Assembly (NCBI RefSeq): GCF_947499295.1
Contig: NZ_CANMNP010000027.1
Coordinates: 1-36,172 of the forward strand
Source: an uncultured Roseibium sp.
Lineage (GTDB): Bacteria; Pseudomonadota; Alphaproteobacteria; Rhizobiales; Stappiaceae
DNA: 36,172 bases
Direction: 5' to 3'
The notes under the pieces are model-generated. The model had not been told where the DNA came from, did not search any database, and saw only the letters and a program-made list of their open reading frames with translations. Position numbers and translations under genes: made by a program. Numbering within the stretch: the first letter of the stretch is position 1; each line of letters opens with the position of its first letter. Below are positions 1-8,870 of this stretch, one piece after another.

Positions 1-63
1 GGTGCCGCTCAGTCCCGTAAACGCAATCGCGGCCGTCGCAAAGGCGATCAATGTCTTCTTCAT
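1..63 (-). CDS. Truncated N-terminus of an exported protein (probable ABC binding protein)
   Basis: Only the first 21 codons lie in the window, and the gene runs off the left edge. They read MKKTLIAFATAAIAFTGLSG, a typical signal peptide: two lysines, then a hydrophobic Ala-rich core. A strong Shine-Dalgarno GGGAGGAA sits about 5 nt before the ATG. The gene is transcribed away from the RpiR regulator, and a 16-bp palindrome (154-169) lies about 90 bp upstream. In alphaproteobacteria an exported protein beside an RpiR regulator and inositol dehydrogenase is often the sugar or inositol ABC binding protein. That identity is inferred from context only; the sequence shows just a secreted protein start. 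Confidence 0.6.
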   Translation of the reverse strand, partial: MKKTLIAFATAAIAFTGLSGT

Positions 64-153
64 AAGTTCCTCCCAAAACAAACCTCGCGGTTCAGACATC
101 TTTCTGCCCGCGATTTCATAACTCGGTGTGGCTTGAGATCTAAAAGCCACTTT

Positions 154-169
154 TGGAATTTAAATTCTA
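154..169. promoter_or_regulatory. Putative RpiR operator, copy 1
   Basis: TGGAATTTAAATTCTA is a near-perfect inverted repeat (arms TGGAAT and ATTCTA, one mismatch). It lies between the regulator's stop codon and the start of the divergent exported protein at 63. The same 16 bp with two changes recurs at 1094-1109 on the other side of the regulator gene. Both copies are preceded by TTT. Paired palindromes of this kind around an RpiR gene are best explained as its binding sites. Confidence 0.6.
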
Positions 170-205
170 TTTTTTTCTCATTGCAACAGAAATTTTCCAA
201 AAATG

Positions 206-1048
206 TCATTTCCGGTTTCGTTCAGCTCCAACAGAGACTGCCAGAGCAATCGCCAGGGACAGGCTCGCGGACAATGCGCGAAAGGCGCCGACATCAAGTT
301 CGGAGACAAGCAGCTGGATGGCCTTCAGACGGGCGAGCGGGCTTGTGACCACGTCCGTGATTGCCACGATATCGGTCCCTGATGCGCGGGCGCTGGTGGC
401 CATGTCGATTGTCATTTCCGTATAGGGTGCAAAGGTCACCGCTATGACCGCATCGTTGGGCCGGATCAGGTGTTCCATGTTGATATTGGCGATGCCGGAA
501 TGGAGGACCGCCGGAACATCCATTTTCTCAAATGCATACGCAAGATAGGAGGTGACCGGAAAGGCGCGGCGAAAACCGATCATGTGAATTGTTTCCGCGC
601 GGGAAAGCACATCGACCGCCTGTTGTAGAGCCGCAGAATCCACGGTCGTCAGCAGGTTTTCCAGCGAGGCTCTTCCGACCTCGACAAACTCAGCAAGCAA
701 GGCAGAAGGAGACTCGGTGCCGTGGTCGCGAAGCTTGGCGAGTCTGGTCGCATAATCGGGCCATTTCTGGGAATAGTGCGAGCGAAACAATTTCTGCATC
801 TGCGAGAAGCCCGAGAACCCCATCTCCTGGCAAAATCGCATGACGGCAGAGGGTTGAACGTCAGCTCCTTCTGCAAGTTCGGCAACCGTTGAAACGGCGA
901 CACGGTCCGGATTTGCTGCAATGAAATCGGCAAACTGCTTGAGCCGCTTAGGAAGCCGGTCTGCGGATCCGCCCAGCCGTTTGAAGAACCCGTCGATTGT
1001 TTCAGGGGCAGTGGTTGCAGAAAGCGGCTCCGGGCTCATATCGTTCAT
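206..1048 (-). CDS. MurR/RpiR-family transcriptional regulator (IolR-like)
   Basis: This 280-aa protein has the RpiR layout. An N-terminal helix-turn-helix domain spans about residues 20-95 (VAVSTVAELAEGADVQPSAVMRF region), followed by a C-terminal SIS sugar-phosphate-binding domain at about 125-260. RpiR proteins repress or activate sugar catabolism genes in response to a phosphorylated sugar. The gene is divergent from inositol 2-dehydrogenase and has a palindrome on each side, which suggests control of inositol genes and of itself. The ATG at 1048 is preceded by AGGAAAAGAAG; an internal ATG at 1039 (MSPEP) is a possible alternative start. Assignment to the inositol regulator rests on the neighbour, since the effector cannot be read from sequence. 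Confidence 0.88.
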   Translation of the reverse strand: MNDMSPEPLSATTAPETIDGFFKRLGGSADRLPKRLKQFADFIAANPDRVAVSTVAELAEGADVQPSAVMRFCQEMGFSGFSQMQKLFRSHYSQKWPDYATRLAKLRDHGTESPSALLAEFVEVGRASLENLLTTVDSAALQQAVDVLSRAETIHMIGFRRAFPVTSYLAYAFEKMDVPAVLHSGIANINMEHLIRPNDAVIAVTFAPYTEMTIDMATSARASGTDIVAITDVVTSPLARLKAIQLLVSELDVGAFRALSASLSLAIALAVSVGAERNRK

Positions 1049-1093
1049 CTATTTCTTCTTTTCCTGCTTGACACATTCCGTGTAAAGTGATTT

Positions 1094-1109
1094 TGGAATT
1101 TTTATTCTA
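1094..1109. promoter_or_regulatory. Putative RpiR operator, copy 2, with candidate promoter
   Basis: TGGAATTTTTATTCTA matches copy 1 at 14 of 16 positions and has the same arms. It lies between the divergent regulator (start 1048) and inositol dehydrogenase (start 1166). A TTGACA at 1068-1073 is a candidate -35 for the dehydrogenase. The operator would then cover the -10 region, which fits repression, but the -10 itself is not clear. Confidence 0.6.
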
Positions 1110-1165
1110 AATTGGCAAGCCGTTGGATCCACTCGCGTGCTGCCGTCCATCCGGGAGGAAAACAA

Positions 1166-2167
1166 ATGGCAACTCAGGTCGCTCTGCTGGGAGCAGGACG
1201 GATTGGCAAGGTGCACGCCAAGGCCATCGACGCGGTTGACGGAGCCATGCTGGTTGCCGTCGCCGACGCATTTCCGGAAGCTGCAGAAGCACTTGCATTA
1301 GCCTATCAGGCACGCGTTGCAACGATTGATGAGATTGCAGCAGCCAGTGATGTCGATGCAGTGATCATTTGTACGCCTACAGATACACATGCGGATCTGA
1401 TCGAACAGTTTGCAAAAGCCGGGAAGGCGATCTTTTGCGAAAAGCCGATTGACCTGTCCATTGAGCGGGTCAAATCCTGCCTCAAGACGGTTGAAGACCA
1501 TGGTGCGACACTCATGTTGGGCTTCAATCGTCGTTTTGACCCTCATTTTTCTGCTGTTCGCAACGCTATCGTGGGAGGCCGTATCGGCGATGTCGAGATG
1601 GTACAGATCACATCACGTGACCCAGGCGCACCACCACCGGGATACATCCAGTCTTCGGGTGGGATATTCCGCGATATGGCTGTTCACGACTTTGATATGG
1701 CAAGATTTCTGCTCGGTGAAGAATTCACCACCGTTTATGCAACCGGTTCGGTTCTGGTCGATCCTGAAATCGGCAAGCTTGGCGACTACGACAGCGCAAC
1801 CATCGTGCTGACGACTGCGTCCGGCAAACAATGCTCGATATCCAACTCACGCCGTGCGACCTACGGATACGATCAGCGGATCGAAGTGCATGGTTCCAAG
1901 GGAGCTGTTTCCGCAGAGAACCAGCGGCCGGTTTCCATCGAGGTCGCAACCGCAGACGGATATCTGCGCCCGCCTTTGCACGACTTTTTCATGACGCGTT
2001 ATACCGAGGCCTATGCCGCTGAAATCAAGGCATTTGTCGAAGCCATCGAAAACGGGACGGCACCATCGCCAACCGGTGAAGATGGGCTGAAGTCGCTGAT
2101 TTTGGGTGAAGCTGCATTGAAATCCGTGGCAGAACGGCGAGCGGTTGGAACTGACGAAATCCAATAA
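1166..2167 (+). CDS. iolG: Inositol 2-dehydrogenase
   Basis: A 333-aa NAD-dependent Gfo/Idh/MocA oxidoreductase predicted to oxidise myo-inositol to scyllo-inosose, the first step of inositol catabolism. The N-terminal Rossmann fold has GAGRIG at residues 9-14. The catalytic EKP carries Lys93, and the second pair Asp170-x3-His174 sits in GIFRDMAVHDFD. The family motifs FNRRFDP (120-126) and RDPGAPP (151-157) are typical of inositol dehydrogenases rather than general sugar oxidoreductases. I chose the ATG at 1166 because it follows GGGAGGA at the right distance and starts directly with the Rossmann strand. An in-frame start at 1112 would add 18 unlikely residues and overlap the operator region. 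Regulation by the adjacent RpiR protein is inferred. Confidence 0.85.
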   Translation: MATQVALLGAGRIGKVHAKAIDAVDGAMLVAVADAFPEAAEALALAYQARVATIDEIAAASDVDAVIICTPTDTHADLIEQFAKAGKAIFCEKPIDLSIERVKSCLKTVEDHGATLMLGFNRRFDPHFSAVRNAIVGGRIGDVEMVQITSRDPGAPPPGYIQSSGGIFRDMAVHDFDMARFLLGEEFTTVYATGSVLVDPEIGKLGDYDSATIVLTTASGKQCSISNSRRATYGYDQRIEVHGSKGAVSAENQRPVSIEVATADGYLRPPLHDFFMTRYTEAYAAEIKAFVEAIENGTAPSPTGEDGLKSLILGEAALKSVAERRAVGTDEIQ

Positions 2168-2254
2168 GGACTGCTGGTTTCGCCCCCGTTCAAGAGACGT
2201 GTCGGCACAAATTGTCATCAAACTCGGCAACAGAATTTTCAGGAGAACCGGGAC

Positions 2255-3376
2255 ATGGATACGCTCGGCATTGGTCTGATCGGCACAGGCTTCATGGGCA
2301 AGTGTCATGCGCTCGCCTATGGATCGGTGAAAGCTGTCTTTGGCGGCGTTCCCGATATTCGGCTGGAGGTATTGTGCGATGTTCCGGCGGACAAGGCGGA
2401 GACACTTAGCAAACAGTTTGGGTTTAAGCGCTCTACGGACGACTGGGAAAATCTGATTGGCGATCCCAAGGTCGACATTGTCTGCATCACGACACCGAAC
2501 AAGGTGCACAAGGATATGGCGATGGCCGCGCTGGAAGCCGGCAAGCACGTGCATCTGGAAAAGCCGATGGCACTGACGTTGCAGGACGCGACGGCAATGC
2601 TGGAACTGGCGAACAAAACAGGTGCCAAGACGATCGTCGGCTACAACTATCTCCACAATCCGGCAATTGCACACGCACGCAAACTGATTGCGGACGGGGC
2701 CATCGGCCGAATTGTACATTTCCGTGGCATGGTCGATGAAGATTATCAGGCAGATCCCGATCTTGCCTGGACTTGGCGGGCCACCAAGGAAGGGGCAGGG
2801 CTAGGTACACTTGGAGACCTCGGCTGCCATCTGATCTCGCTGGCGGTTGCCATGGTCGGTCCGATCGACAATCTGGTCGCGGAGACCAAGACCGTCCACG
2901 TGACCCGACCGATGGGAGATGGGTCAGACGAGCGCAGGCCCGTCGAGAATGAAGACATTGCGTCGGCCCTGTTGACCTTTGCAAATGGTGTGCACGGTGT
3001 CGTTTCGACTTCCCGCAGCGCGTGGGGCCGCAAGAGCTACATCTCCTTCGAGGTGCATGGCACGGAAGGCATGATCACGTTCGATCAGGAACGTCTGAAC
3101 GAGTTGCGGCTCTACCAGAACAAAGGCCCACAGTCCGAGCAGGGGTTCAAGACACTGTTGAGTGGACCTGCGCATCCACCTTACGGTCAGTTCGTTCCGG
3201 CCCCCGGTCATCAACTTGGATTCAACGATCTCAAGGTGATTGAAGCCAACGAGCTGTTGCGGGCGATTCAGGATGACCGCCCCGCATCGCCGTCGTTTTC
3301 GGAAGCGCTTCATTTCGAAAGCGTGATCCACGCGATTGCCGAGTCCGGCGCAACCGGCAAACGCGTGAAGCTTTGA
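2255..3376 (+). CDS. Gfo/Idh/MocA-family NAD(P) oxidoreductase
   Basis: A 373-aa dehydrogenase of the same superfamily as the preceding gene but clearly distinct in sequence. It has GTGFMG (10-15) in the Rossmann fold, the catalytic EKP with Lys103, and Asp188-x3-His192 in GDLGCHLI. These residues are all intact, so it should be active on a cyclic polyol or sugar. It lies 87 bp behind inositol dehydrogenase on the same strand, with AGGAG 8 nt before the ATG, so the two are probably co-transcribed. A second oxidoreductase next to iolG often handles another inositol isomer or a glycosidic or keto derivative, but the substrate cannot be assigned from sequence. Confidence 0.85.
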   Translation: MDTLGIGLIGTGFMGKCHALAYGSVKAVFGGVPDIRLEVLCDVPADKAETLSKQFGFKRSTDDWENLIGDPKVDIVCITTPNKVHKDMAMAALEAGKHVHLEKPMALTLQDATAMLELANKTGAKTIVGYNYLHNPAIAHARKLIADGAIGRIVHFRGMVDEDYQADPDLAWTWRATKEGAGLGTLGDLGCHLISLAVAMVGPIDNLVAETKTVHVTRPMGDGSDERRPVENEDIASALLTFANGVHGVVSTSRSAWGRKSYISFEVHGTEGMITFDQERLNELRLYQNKGPQSEQGFKTLLSGPAHPPYGQFVPAPGHQLGFNDLKVIEANELLRAIQDDRPASPSFSEALHFESVIHAIAESGATGKRVKL

Positions 3377-3417
3377 AGTCTTTTTTAAGCACCGTGTCGG
3401 GCTTGGTTGATCTGGCT

Positions 3418-3431
3418 TTCTGAAGTCAGAA
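3418..3431. promoter_or_regulatory. Palindrome in the 3377-3663 gap
   Basis: TTCTGA-AG-TCAGAA is a perfect 6-bp inverted repeat with a 2-nt centre. The 287-bp gap before the quinone-reductase gene also holds a GCCTGAG...CTCAGGC repeat (3557-3563 and 3579-3585, 15-nt loop). I see no clear terminator for the oxidoreductase and no clear -35/-10 pair. Either repeat could be a regulator site for the stress genes; this is weak evidence. Confidence 0.25.
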
Positions 3432-3663
3432 CTTGTTCAATCGAGCCGATTTGAATTTCCGATGATCCAGAGCCCCCGGCAGTTTTCCGAGGAAGTGCGT
3501 ACGAGACCGTTTTCAGGAAGGCAAACGCGGAACGGTTCGCCAGTGACGTGCCTAAGGCCTGAGGTTTGTCTATCCAGGCTCAGGCGCTATACATTTTCAT
3601 GAAGCCCAACTGACGGGCGGGTGCGACCCGCCTGGATCTCCATTCGCCTATCGGGAGTTGCCT

Positions 3664-4281
3664 TTGGCCAAAGTGCTAGTTCTGTTTGCTCATCCCAGGC
3701 CCGATCGGTCCGAGGTGAATCTGCCCCTCTTTGAAACTGCGCAGAATGTTCAAGGTGTCACGGCGGTCGATCTTTACGCAAGATATCCCGATTTCAGCAT
3801 CGATGTCGACAGCGAGCAAGCCCAGTTGATCGCACATGACGTGGTTGTCTTCCAGCACCCACTCTATTGGTATTCCGCCCCTTCGATCATGAAGGAATGG
3901 CAGGATCTGGTTCTGGAACACGGGTTTGCATACGGCCTCCACGGCAAGGCTCTTCACGGCAAAACATTCATGAATGCGATCACCGCAGGTGCGATGTCCG
4001 AAGCTTACTCCACAGAGGGCATGAACCACGCTGATCTGCGCAGCCTGTTGGCGCCGTTTGAAAAGACCGCCGACCTTTGCGGCATGCGTTATCTGGCTCC
4101 ATTTGTGATGTATGGCGCAGGCCGTGCACAGGAAGACAACAGGCTGGACATACACCGCAACGGCTATGACGACCTTCTGAAAGCCCTTGTCGCGGACCGG
4201 CTTGATCTGGACAAGGCCACTCATGCGTCCGTGCTGACAGATGTCCTGGACGATTTCATCCTAAAAGGGGAGGTCGTCTAA
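3664..4281 (+). CDS. NAD(P)H quinone reductase, KefF/KefG-like ancillary protein
   Basis: A 205-aa flavodoxin-2 fold protein. VLVLFAHPRPDRS near the N-terminus is the FMN-phosphate loop, and QHPLYWYSAPSIMKEWQDL matches the family's core motif, followed by GFAYG. Such proteins reduce quinones and act as cytosolic activating partners of KefB/KefC. The next gene encodes that channel type and overlaps this stop codon by one base (TAATG), so partnership is well supported. For the start, TTG at 3664 lies 6 nt after GGGAG, while the TTG at 3658 touches it, so I prefer 3664 (MAKVLVLF). No ATG start is available. Confidence 0.85.
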   Translation: MAKVLVLFAHPRPDRSEVNLPLFETAQNVQGVTAVDLYARYPDFSIDVDSEQAQLIAHDVVVFQHPLYWYSAPSIMKEWQDLVLEHGFAYGLHGKALHGKTFMNAITAGAMSEAYSTEGMNHADLRSLLAPFEKTADLCGMRYLAPFVMYGAGRAQEDNRLDIHRNGYDDLLKALVADRLDLDKATHASVLTDVLDDFILKGEVV

Positions 4282-6179
4282 TGGGTCTCTTAGGCGACGC
4301 TTTCGTTTATTTGTGTGCAGCCGTCATTGCTGTACCAATTGCCAACCGGCTCGGCCTTGGTTCCGTCCTTGGATACCTGATAGCAGGTGTCGTGATTGGC
4401 CCGATCCTGGGAATTGTCGGGAAGGAAACAGCCGACGTTCAACACTTTGCAGAGTTTGGCGTCGTGATGATGCTGTTTCTGGTCGGGCTGGAGCTGCGGC
4501 CGGCAATGCTCTGGAAAATGCGCCAGCAACTGATTGGCCTTGGCGGTCTTCAGGTCGTCGGCACAACTGCTGTCTTCACAGGGATAGGCTACCTCTTCGG
4601 GCTGTCCTGGCAAAGCGCGGTTGCTCTTGGAATGATCCTGGCGCTTTCCTCAACCGCAATCGTTCTGCAAACACTGAACGAAAAGGGGTGGATGAAAACC
4701 CAGGGCGGTCAGAGTTCGTTTTCCGTCCTCTTGACCCAGGATATCGCTGTCATTCCGATGCTGGCTGTTCTGCCGCTCCTGGCTGCCGGCAACGGTGTCG
4801 GCCATGGCGAGGCGCATGGGTCCGATAGCCATGGCGATGCCGCCGCGCATGGCGGTGAGGCACTCGCCTCACTACCCGGTTGGGCGCAAGCGTTGATCAT
4901 TCTTGCGGTCATTGCGGCGATCATAATTGCCGGCCGGCACCTGCTGCGACCCGTTTTCCGTTTCATTGCCGAAGCGCGTCTGCGGGAAATCTTCACGGCA
5001 ACCGCGCTTCTGCTTGTGATCGGAATTGCGCTCCTGATGGATTTTGTCGGCCTTTCGCCCGCCCTCGGAACGTTTCTGGCCGGCGTCGTTCTGTCCGACA
5101 GCGACTACCGTCATGAGCTTGAAGCCGACATTGAACCCTTCAAGGGTCTGTTGCTCGGATTGTTTTTTCTGACAGTCGGCGCAGGCATCGACTTCGGATT
5201 GTTGTTCGGCGCGCCGTTGACGATCTTCGGACTTGCCGTCGGGCTGCTTTCGGTCAAGTTCGCTCTGCTCTTCGCACTCGGCACGATCTTCAAGCTCAAG
5301 GGCGCCGATCGTTGGCTGTTTGCGCTCGGGTTGGCGCAGGCCGGTGAATTTGCCTTTGTCCTATTCGGATTTGCGGCCGGCAGCGGTGTCCTGGAAACGG
5401 GCATTCTCCAGACGATGACGCTCGTGGTCGCCATATCGATGGTTCTTACTCCCGCTCTTTTCATTTTTTACGAAAAAGTGGTCGCGCCGCGTGCGGTGGC
5501 AACCTCGGACCGGGAGCCGGACAAGATCGACAGCCGAGGGCGGGTGGTCGTTGCCGGTATGGGGCGATTTGGACAGATCGTTTCCCGCATGCTTCTGACC
5601 AGCGGATATGATGTGGTCATTCTCGATCATGATCCTCAAACAATCGACAATCTTTCCCGGATCGGCATTCGGACATTCTATGGGGATGCGACACGGCCGG
5701 ACCTTTTGCATGGTGCGGGGCTCGAGGATGCGGATCTTTTCATTGCCGCCGTCGATGATCGCGACAAGCAAACTCTGATGGTTGAACACGTCGCCAAGAC
5801 CTATCCCAAGGTGAAGATCCTGGCGCGGGCAAGAGACCGGCATCATGTCTATGAGCTTGAAAATGCCGGTGCGCACTATGCCGAACGTGAAGTCTTCGAG
5901 GGGGCCTTGGCACTTGGCCGCAGAGCCTTCACCGAACTTGGGCGCCACCCCTTCCGGGCACGGACCAAGGCTCAGGAGTTTCGTCATCACGATCTCGCGA
6001 TGCTCGACGATCTTCGCGCCAACTACAATGACGGCGGCGTCGACACATCCTATATCGATGCGATGCGCGCCCATTCCGATACGCTGTTTGAAATCATGCG
6101 GGTTGACCGCGGCGACGAACGGCACGAACGCACGGAACGGGGCTGGAACCCACCGCCGAAGGGTGATGCGACCTTGTAA
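4281..6179 (+). CDS. KefB/KefC-type K+/H+ antiporter (CPA2) with TrkA-N domain
   Basis: A 632-aa inner-membrane protein. Residues 1-400 form the Na+/H+ exchanger fold with many membrane segments, and LTQDIAVIPM (151-160) carries the ion-binding-site aspartate expected in CPA2 carriers. Residues 420-540 form a cytosolic Rossmann RCK/TrkA-N domain starting RVVVAGMGRFG. The loop at 174-192 is rich in histidine (His175, 179, 184, 190) and in Asp/Glu, an unusual insert that could bind metal. Kef systems release K+ and acidify the cytoplasm during electrophile stress. The quinone reductase gene overlaps its start, and a DsbA-like gene follows 22 bp later. Whether glutathione adducts gate it is not visible. 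Confidence 0.9.
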   Translation: MGLLGDAFVYLCAAVIAVPIANRLGLGSVLGYLIAGVVIGPILGIVGKETADVQHFAEFGVVMMLFLVGLELRPAMLWKMRQQLIGLGGLQVVGTTAVFTGIGYLFGLSWQSAVALGMILALSSTAIVLQTLNEKGWMKTQGGQSSFSVLLTQDIAVIPMLAVLPLLAAGNGVGHGEAHGSDSHGDAAAHGGEALASLPGWAQALIILAVIAAIIIAGRHLLRPVFRFIAEARLREIFTATALLLVIGIALLMDFVGLSPALGTFLAGVVLSDSDYRHELEADIEPFKGLLLGLFFLTVGAGIDFGLLFGAPLTIFGLAVGLLSVKFALLFALGTIFKLKGADRWLFALGLAQAGEFAFVLFGFAAGSGVLETGILQTMTLVVAISMVLTPALFIFYEKVVAPRAVATSDREPDKIDSRGRVVVAGMGRFGQIVSRMLLTSGYDVVILDHDPQTIDNLSRIGIRTFYGDATRPDLLHGAGLEDADLFIAAVDDRDKQTLMVEHVAKTYPKVKILARARDRHHVYELENAGAHYAEREVFEGALALGRRAFTELGRHPFRARTKAQEFRHHDLAMLDDLRANYNDGGVDTSYIDAMRAHSDTLFEIMRVDRGDERHERTERGWNPPPKGDATL

Positions 6180-6201
6180 ATGGTCGTAAAGGAGAAACCT
6201 G

Positions 6202-6876
6202 ATGACAGACGCAACCGGTCAGGAAACTGATCCAGTTTTGCAAATCGATATCGTTTCCGACGTGGTTTGCCCGTGGTGCATTGTCGGCTTCAAGCAACTC
6301 GAACAAGCCATCGCGCAAACCGGCGTTTCAGCAGCCGTCAAGTGGCACCCGTTTGAACTCAATCCGGAAATGGCTTCGGACGGAGAGAACCTCAGGGAGC
6401 ATATCATGCGCAAATACGGTTCCTCAGAGGAGCAGTCCAATGCCGCGCGCGAACGGCTGACGGATATCGGCAAAGGACTTGGTTTTGAGTTTCGCTTCAC
6501 CGATGACATGCGCATGGTCAACACCTTCAAGGCTCATCAACTCATTCACTGGGCAGGACCGCAAGGCAAGGAACACCAGCTCAAGATGTCGTTGTTCCAG
6601 GCCTATTTTCAGGAGCGGAAGGACCTAAACAACGATGAGGTGATTGCCGATGTGGCGGCTGATATCGGATTGGACCGCAGCGAGGCGCTGGACGTTTTGC
6701 AGGACGGCCGCTTTGCGGAAACAGTCCGTCAGGAAGAAGCATTCTGGACCGGAAACGGTATACACGGCGTTCCCGCGGTTATCTTTGATCGCAAACACCT
6801 GGTCAGCGGTGCGCAGGGAACCGAGAACTACGCCTCGATCATCCAGCAGCTGGTGACCGGGCAGGCCGCTCAGTGA
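6202..6876 (+). CDS. DsbA-family oxidoreductase, FrnE-like
   Basis: A 224-aa thioredoxin-fold protein with the redox motif CPWC at residues 23-26 (SDVVCPWCIVGF), typical of the FrnE/2-hydroxychromene isomerase branch. There is no signal peptide, so it should act in the cytosol, unlike classical DsbA. The helical insert (about 60-165) and the cis-Pro region GVPAVIF match the family. It follows the Kef antiporter by 22 bp, with AAGGAGA before the ATG, and likely forms one operon with it and the quinone reductase. FrnE proteins in other bacteria are linked to oxidative and metal stress, which agrees with the neighbours. Confidence 0.88.
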   Translation: MTDATGQETDPVLQIDIVSDVVCPWCIVGFKQLEQAIAQTGVSAAVKWHPFELNPEMASDGENLREHIMRKYGSSEEQSNAARERLTDIGKGLGFEFRFTDDMRMVNTFKAHQLIHWAGPQGKEHQLKMSLFQAYFQERKDLNNDEVIADVAADIGLDRSEALDVLQDGRFAETVRQEEAFWTGNGIHGVPAVIFDRKHLVSGAQGTENYASIIQQLVTGQAAQ

Positions 6877-6960
6877 AGAGACTGCCCGGATATTCGCGTT
6901 GCACACCTTGATGGACACGGCTTCCTTATGCCGTTGCAAATTTCAGCCGGTCCAAAGACT

Positions 6961-8862
6961 TCAGAGAGTTTCGAACAGCACACCGGCGGCATCGATCGGA
7001 CCTGCCGGTGTATCATCGGGTGTAGCGCCGTAGTTCGTCCAGATCCTGATGTTGCCCGCATCGCGGCAACGGACACCTCCTGAAAGGTCGAGGGTTTCAA
7101 GGCGTGTCTCGGCACAAAGCATCTTGAAAATCCGTTTCCACGCAATGTCATCGCACCAGCCACCGACATAGGTCAGATTGGATTGTCGCATCGCGGCGAT
7201 CTGCCCATCTTCGAGTTCCAGAACCGTCTCTGCAGCGCCTTCCAGTTCTTCACGATATGAGACAAAATTTCCACCGCCTTTTAGAGGCATGGGCATGTCG
7301 GGACGCATGCTTTCAACGCGTGTTACCGTGACCTCGAGGTCCGGCATGTCCGGGGGAAGCGGTACAGGTATGACCATGTCCGCATTGCGGGCAGCCGTCC
7401 GTGGTCCGAGCACGACTTCGGCATTGCTTTCGGCGAGCGCTTTCTTGAGATCCTGCGACATGTAGATCAATCCGGGTGCGGCGACGATCTTGTAGCCTGA
7501 AAAGTCCCGTGTTTCTCCTCTCAAGATATCTACGGAAAGGCCCAGGCCGCGGAGCGCCTTGTAAACGTCGAAGACAAGCTGAAAGTAACTCAGGCCGGCA
7601 CCATGTGGCTGGGTCGCCCAGGCAAAGTCCGCGTCATAGTCAAAAATCAACGCAACAGGTGCCCGCGAAGTCCCCACATCAGGTGCGCCGCGCAACTCGT
7701 TCCAGACCTGGCGTGCTTCGGTCAGGGCAGGTGCATCGGCGTTGTCGGGGCGAAGCATGCCGGCATGCATCTGTTCCTGGGCAAACGGGGCTTGCCGCCA
7801 GCGGAAATAGCAAACGGCTTCAGCGCCATGTGCATAGGCTTCCCATGCCCACAAACGCATCATGCCTGGCAGCGGTGCCGGATTGTAGGGCGCCCAGTTT
7901 ACCGGTCCGGGTTGTTGTTCCATCACCCACCAGCGTCCTTTGCCGGTCGAGCGATAAAGATCGTGGTGAAATGCCTGAAAGTCCGGATCGCCTTGCCGGG
8001 CAAATAAGCGCTGATGCTCGGACGTCGCACCAACACGATCTTCCAGGAAACCGAGGGGATAGCTGTCCCAGGTTGCAATATCCAGGTCATCGCCGACCTT
8101 GAAATGATCGAACTCCGTGACACGCCCCATGAAGTTGTGACTGATCGGTGCGTCCGAGTGGCGGCGAATGATGTCGACCTGGCGCTTGTTGAACGCAACG
8201 ACCTGATCGGAAGAGAACCTGCGGAACGCCAGACTGTGGGACGGGTTGGGTTCGGTTACGGTCAGGTTGGGCAGGTCGATAGCGTCAAAGGATCCATATT
8301 CCATCGACCAGAAGACATTGCCCCAAGCGCGGTTCAGAGCTTCGATCGAGCCGTAACGACGGGCCAACCAGGTACCAAATGCCTTTCTTGCCGCGTCTGA
8401 ATAAGACAGCACGGTGTCATGGCAGCCATACTCGTTATCGGTCTGCCAGGCGGCAACATAGGGACTGTCGCCATAGCGTTCGGCAAACAGTTGAACGATC
8501 CGATCGCTTTCAAGCTGAAAGCCTTCGTGCGAGAAACAGTAGTGGCGGCGGGATCCGAATTTGCGTGGATGACCACTTGCGTCAACCGCGAGCATGTCTG
8601 GATGTTTTTCGATCATCCATTGAGGGGGGGTCGCAGTCGGAGTGCCGAGCACGACTTTCAAACCGGCCTTCCCGAGCACTTCAATTGCCCGGTCTAGCCA
8701 TTCGAATTGCAGATCACCCGGTGCCGGTTCAAGCCGGGACCAGGCGAACTCGCCAATCCGGACCCAAGTCAGTCCGGCATCGGCCATACGCCGTGCGTCG
8801 GCCTCCCAGATCTCCTCCGGCCAATGCTCCGGATAGTAGCAGGTGCCCAGGGTACGTTTCAT
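6961..8862 (-). CDS. GH42 beta-galactosidase
   Basis: A 633-aa cytosolic glycoside hydrolase family 42 enzyme; no signal peptide. The N-terminus YYPEHWPEE and TWVRIGEFAWSRLEP are GH42 hallmarks. The acid/base glutamate is Glu144 in TDNEYG and the nucleophile is Glu315 in WVMEQQPGPVNW. The TIM barrel (about 1-385) is followed by a trimerisation (Rossmann-like) domain and a C-terminal beta domain, the usual full length for GH42. It is the last gene of the galactoside operon, 8 bp after the lactonase gene. GH42 enzymes generally cleave short beta-galactosides rather than lactose specifically, so the natural substrate is open. Confidence 0.92.
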   Translation of the reverse strand: MKRTLGTCYYPEHWPEEIWEADARRMADAGLTWVRIGEFAWSRLEPAPGDLQFEWLDRAIEVLGKAGLKVVLGTPTATPPQWMIEKHPDMLAVDASGHPRKFGSRRHYCFSHEGFQLESDRIVQLFAERYGDSPYVAAWQTDNEYGCHDTVLSYSDAARKAFGTWLARRYGSIEALNRAWGNVFWSMEYGSFDAIDLPNLTVTEPNPSHSLAFRRFSSDQVVAFNKRQVDIIRRHSDAPISHNFMGRVTEFDHFKVGDDLDIATWDSYPLGFLEDRVGATSEHQRLFARQGDPDFQAFHHDLYRSTGKGRWWVMEQQPGPVNWAPYNPAPLPGMMRLWAWEAYAHGAEAVCYFRWRQAPFAQEQMHAGMLRPDNADAPALTEARQVWNELRGAPDVGTSRAPVALIFDYDADFAWATQPHGAGLSYFQLVFDVYKALRGLGLSVDILRGETRDFSGYKIVAAPGLIYMSQDLKKALAESNAEVVLGPRTAARNADMVIPVPLPPDMPDLEVTVTRVESMRPDMPMPLKGGGNFVSYREELEGAAETVLELEDGQIAAMRQSNLTYVGGWCDDIAWKRIFKMLCAETRLETLDLSGGVRCRDAGNIRIWTNYGATPDDTPAGPIDAAGVLFETL

Positions 8863-8870
8863 TGCGTTGC

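Noticed and set aside
188..199. Possible third RpiR operator AGAAATTTTCCA
   Set aside because: It shares only part of the arms, has a spacing two bases to four bases shorter than the two good copies, and sits just past the regulator's stop codon.
1847..2719. 290-codon minus-strand open frame across the two dehydrogenase genes
   Set aside because: It overlaps two well-supported genes on the other strand and its product (many Cys, His, Arg) has no domain; it is a shadow of codon bias.
5361..6125. 254-codon minus-strand open frame inside the Kef antiporter gene
   Set aside because: Antisense to the TrkA-N domain with no ribosome site or family features.
6877..6960. Terminator between the convergent DsbA-like and GH42 genes
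   Set aside because: Only a 5-bp stem ACGGC/GCCGT with an 8-nt loop and no T-run; too weak to call.
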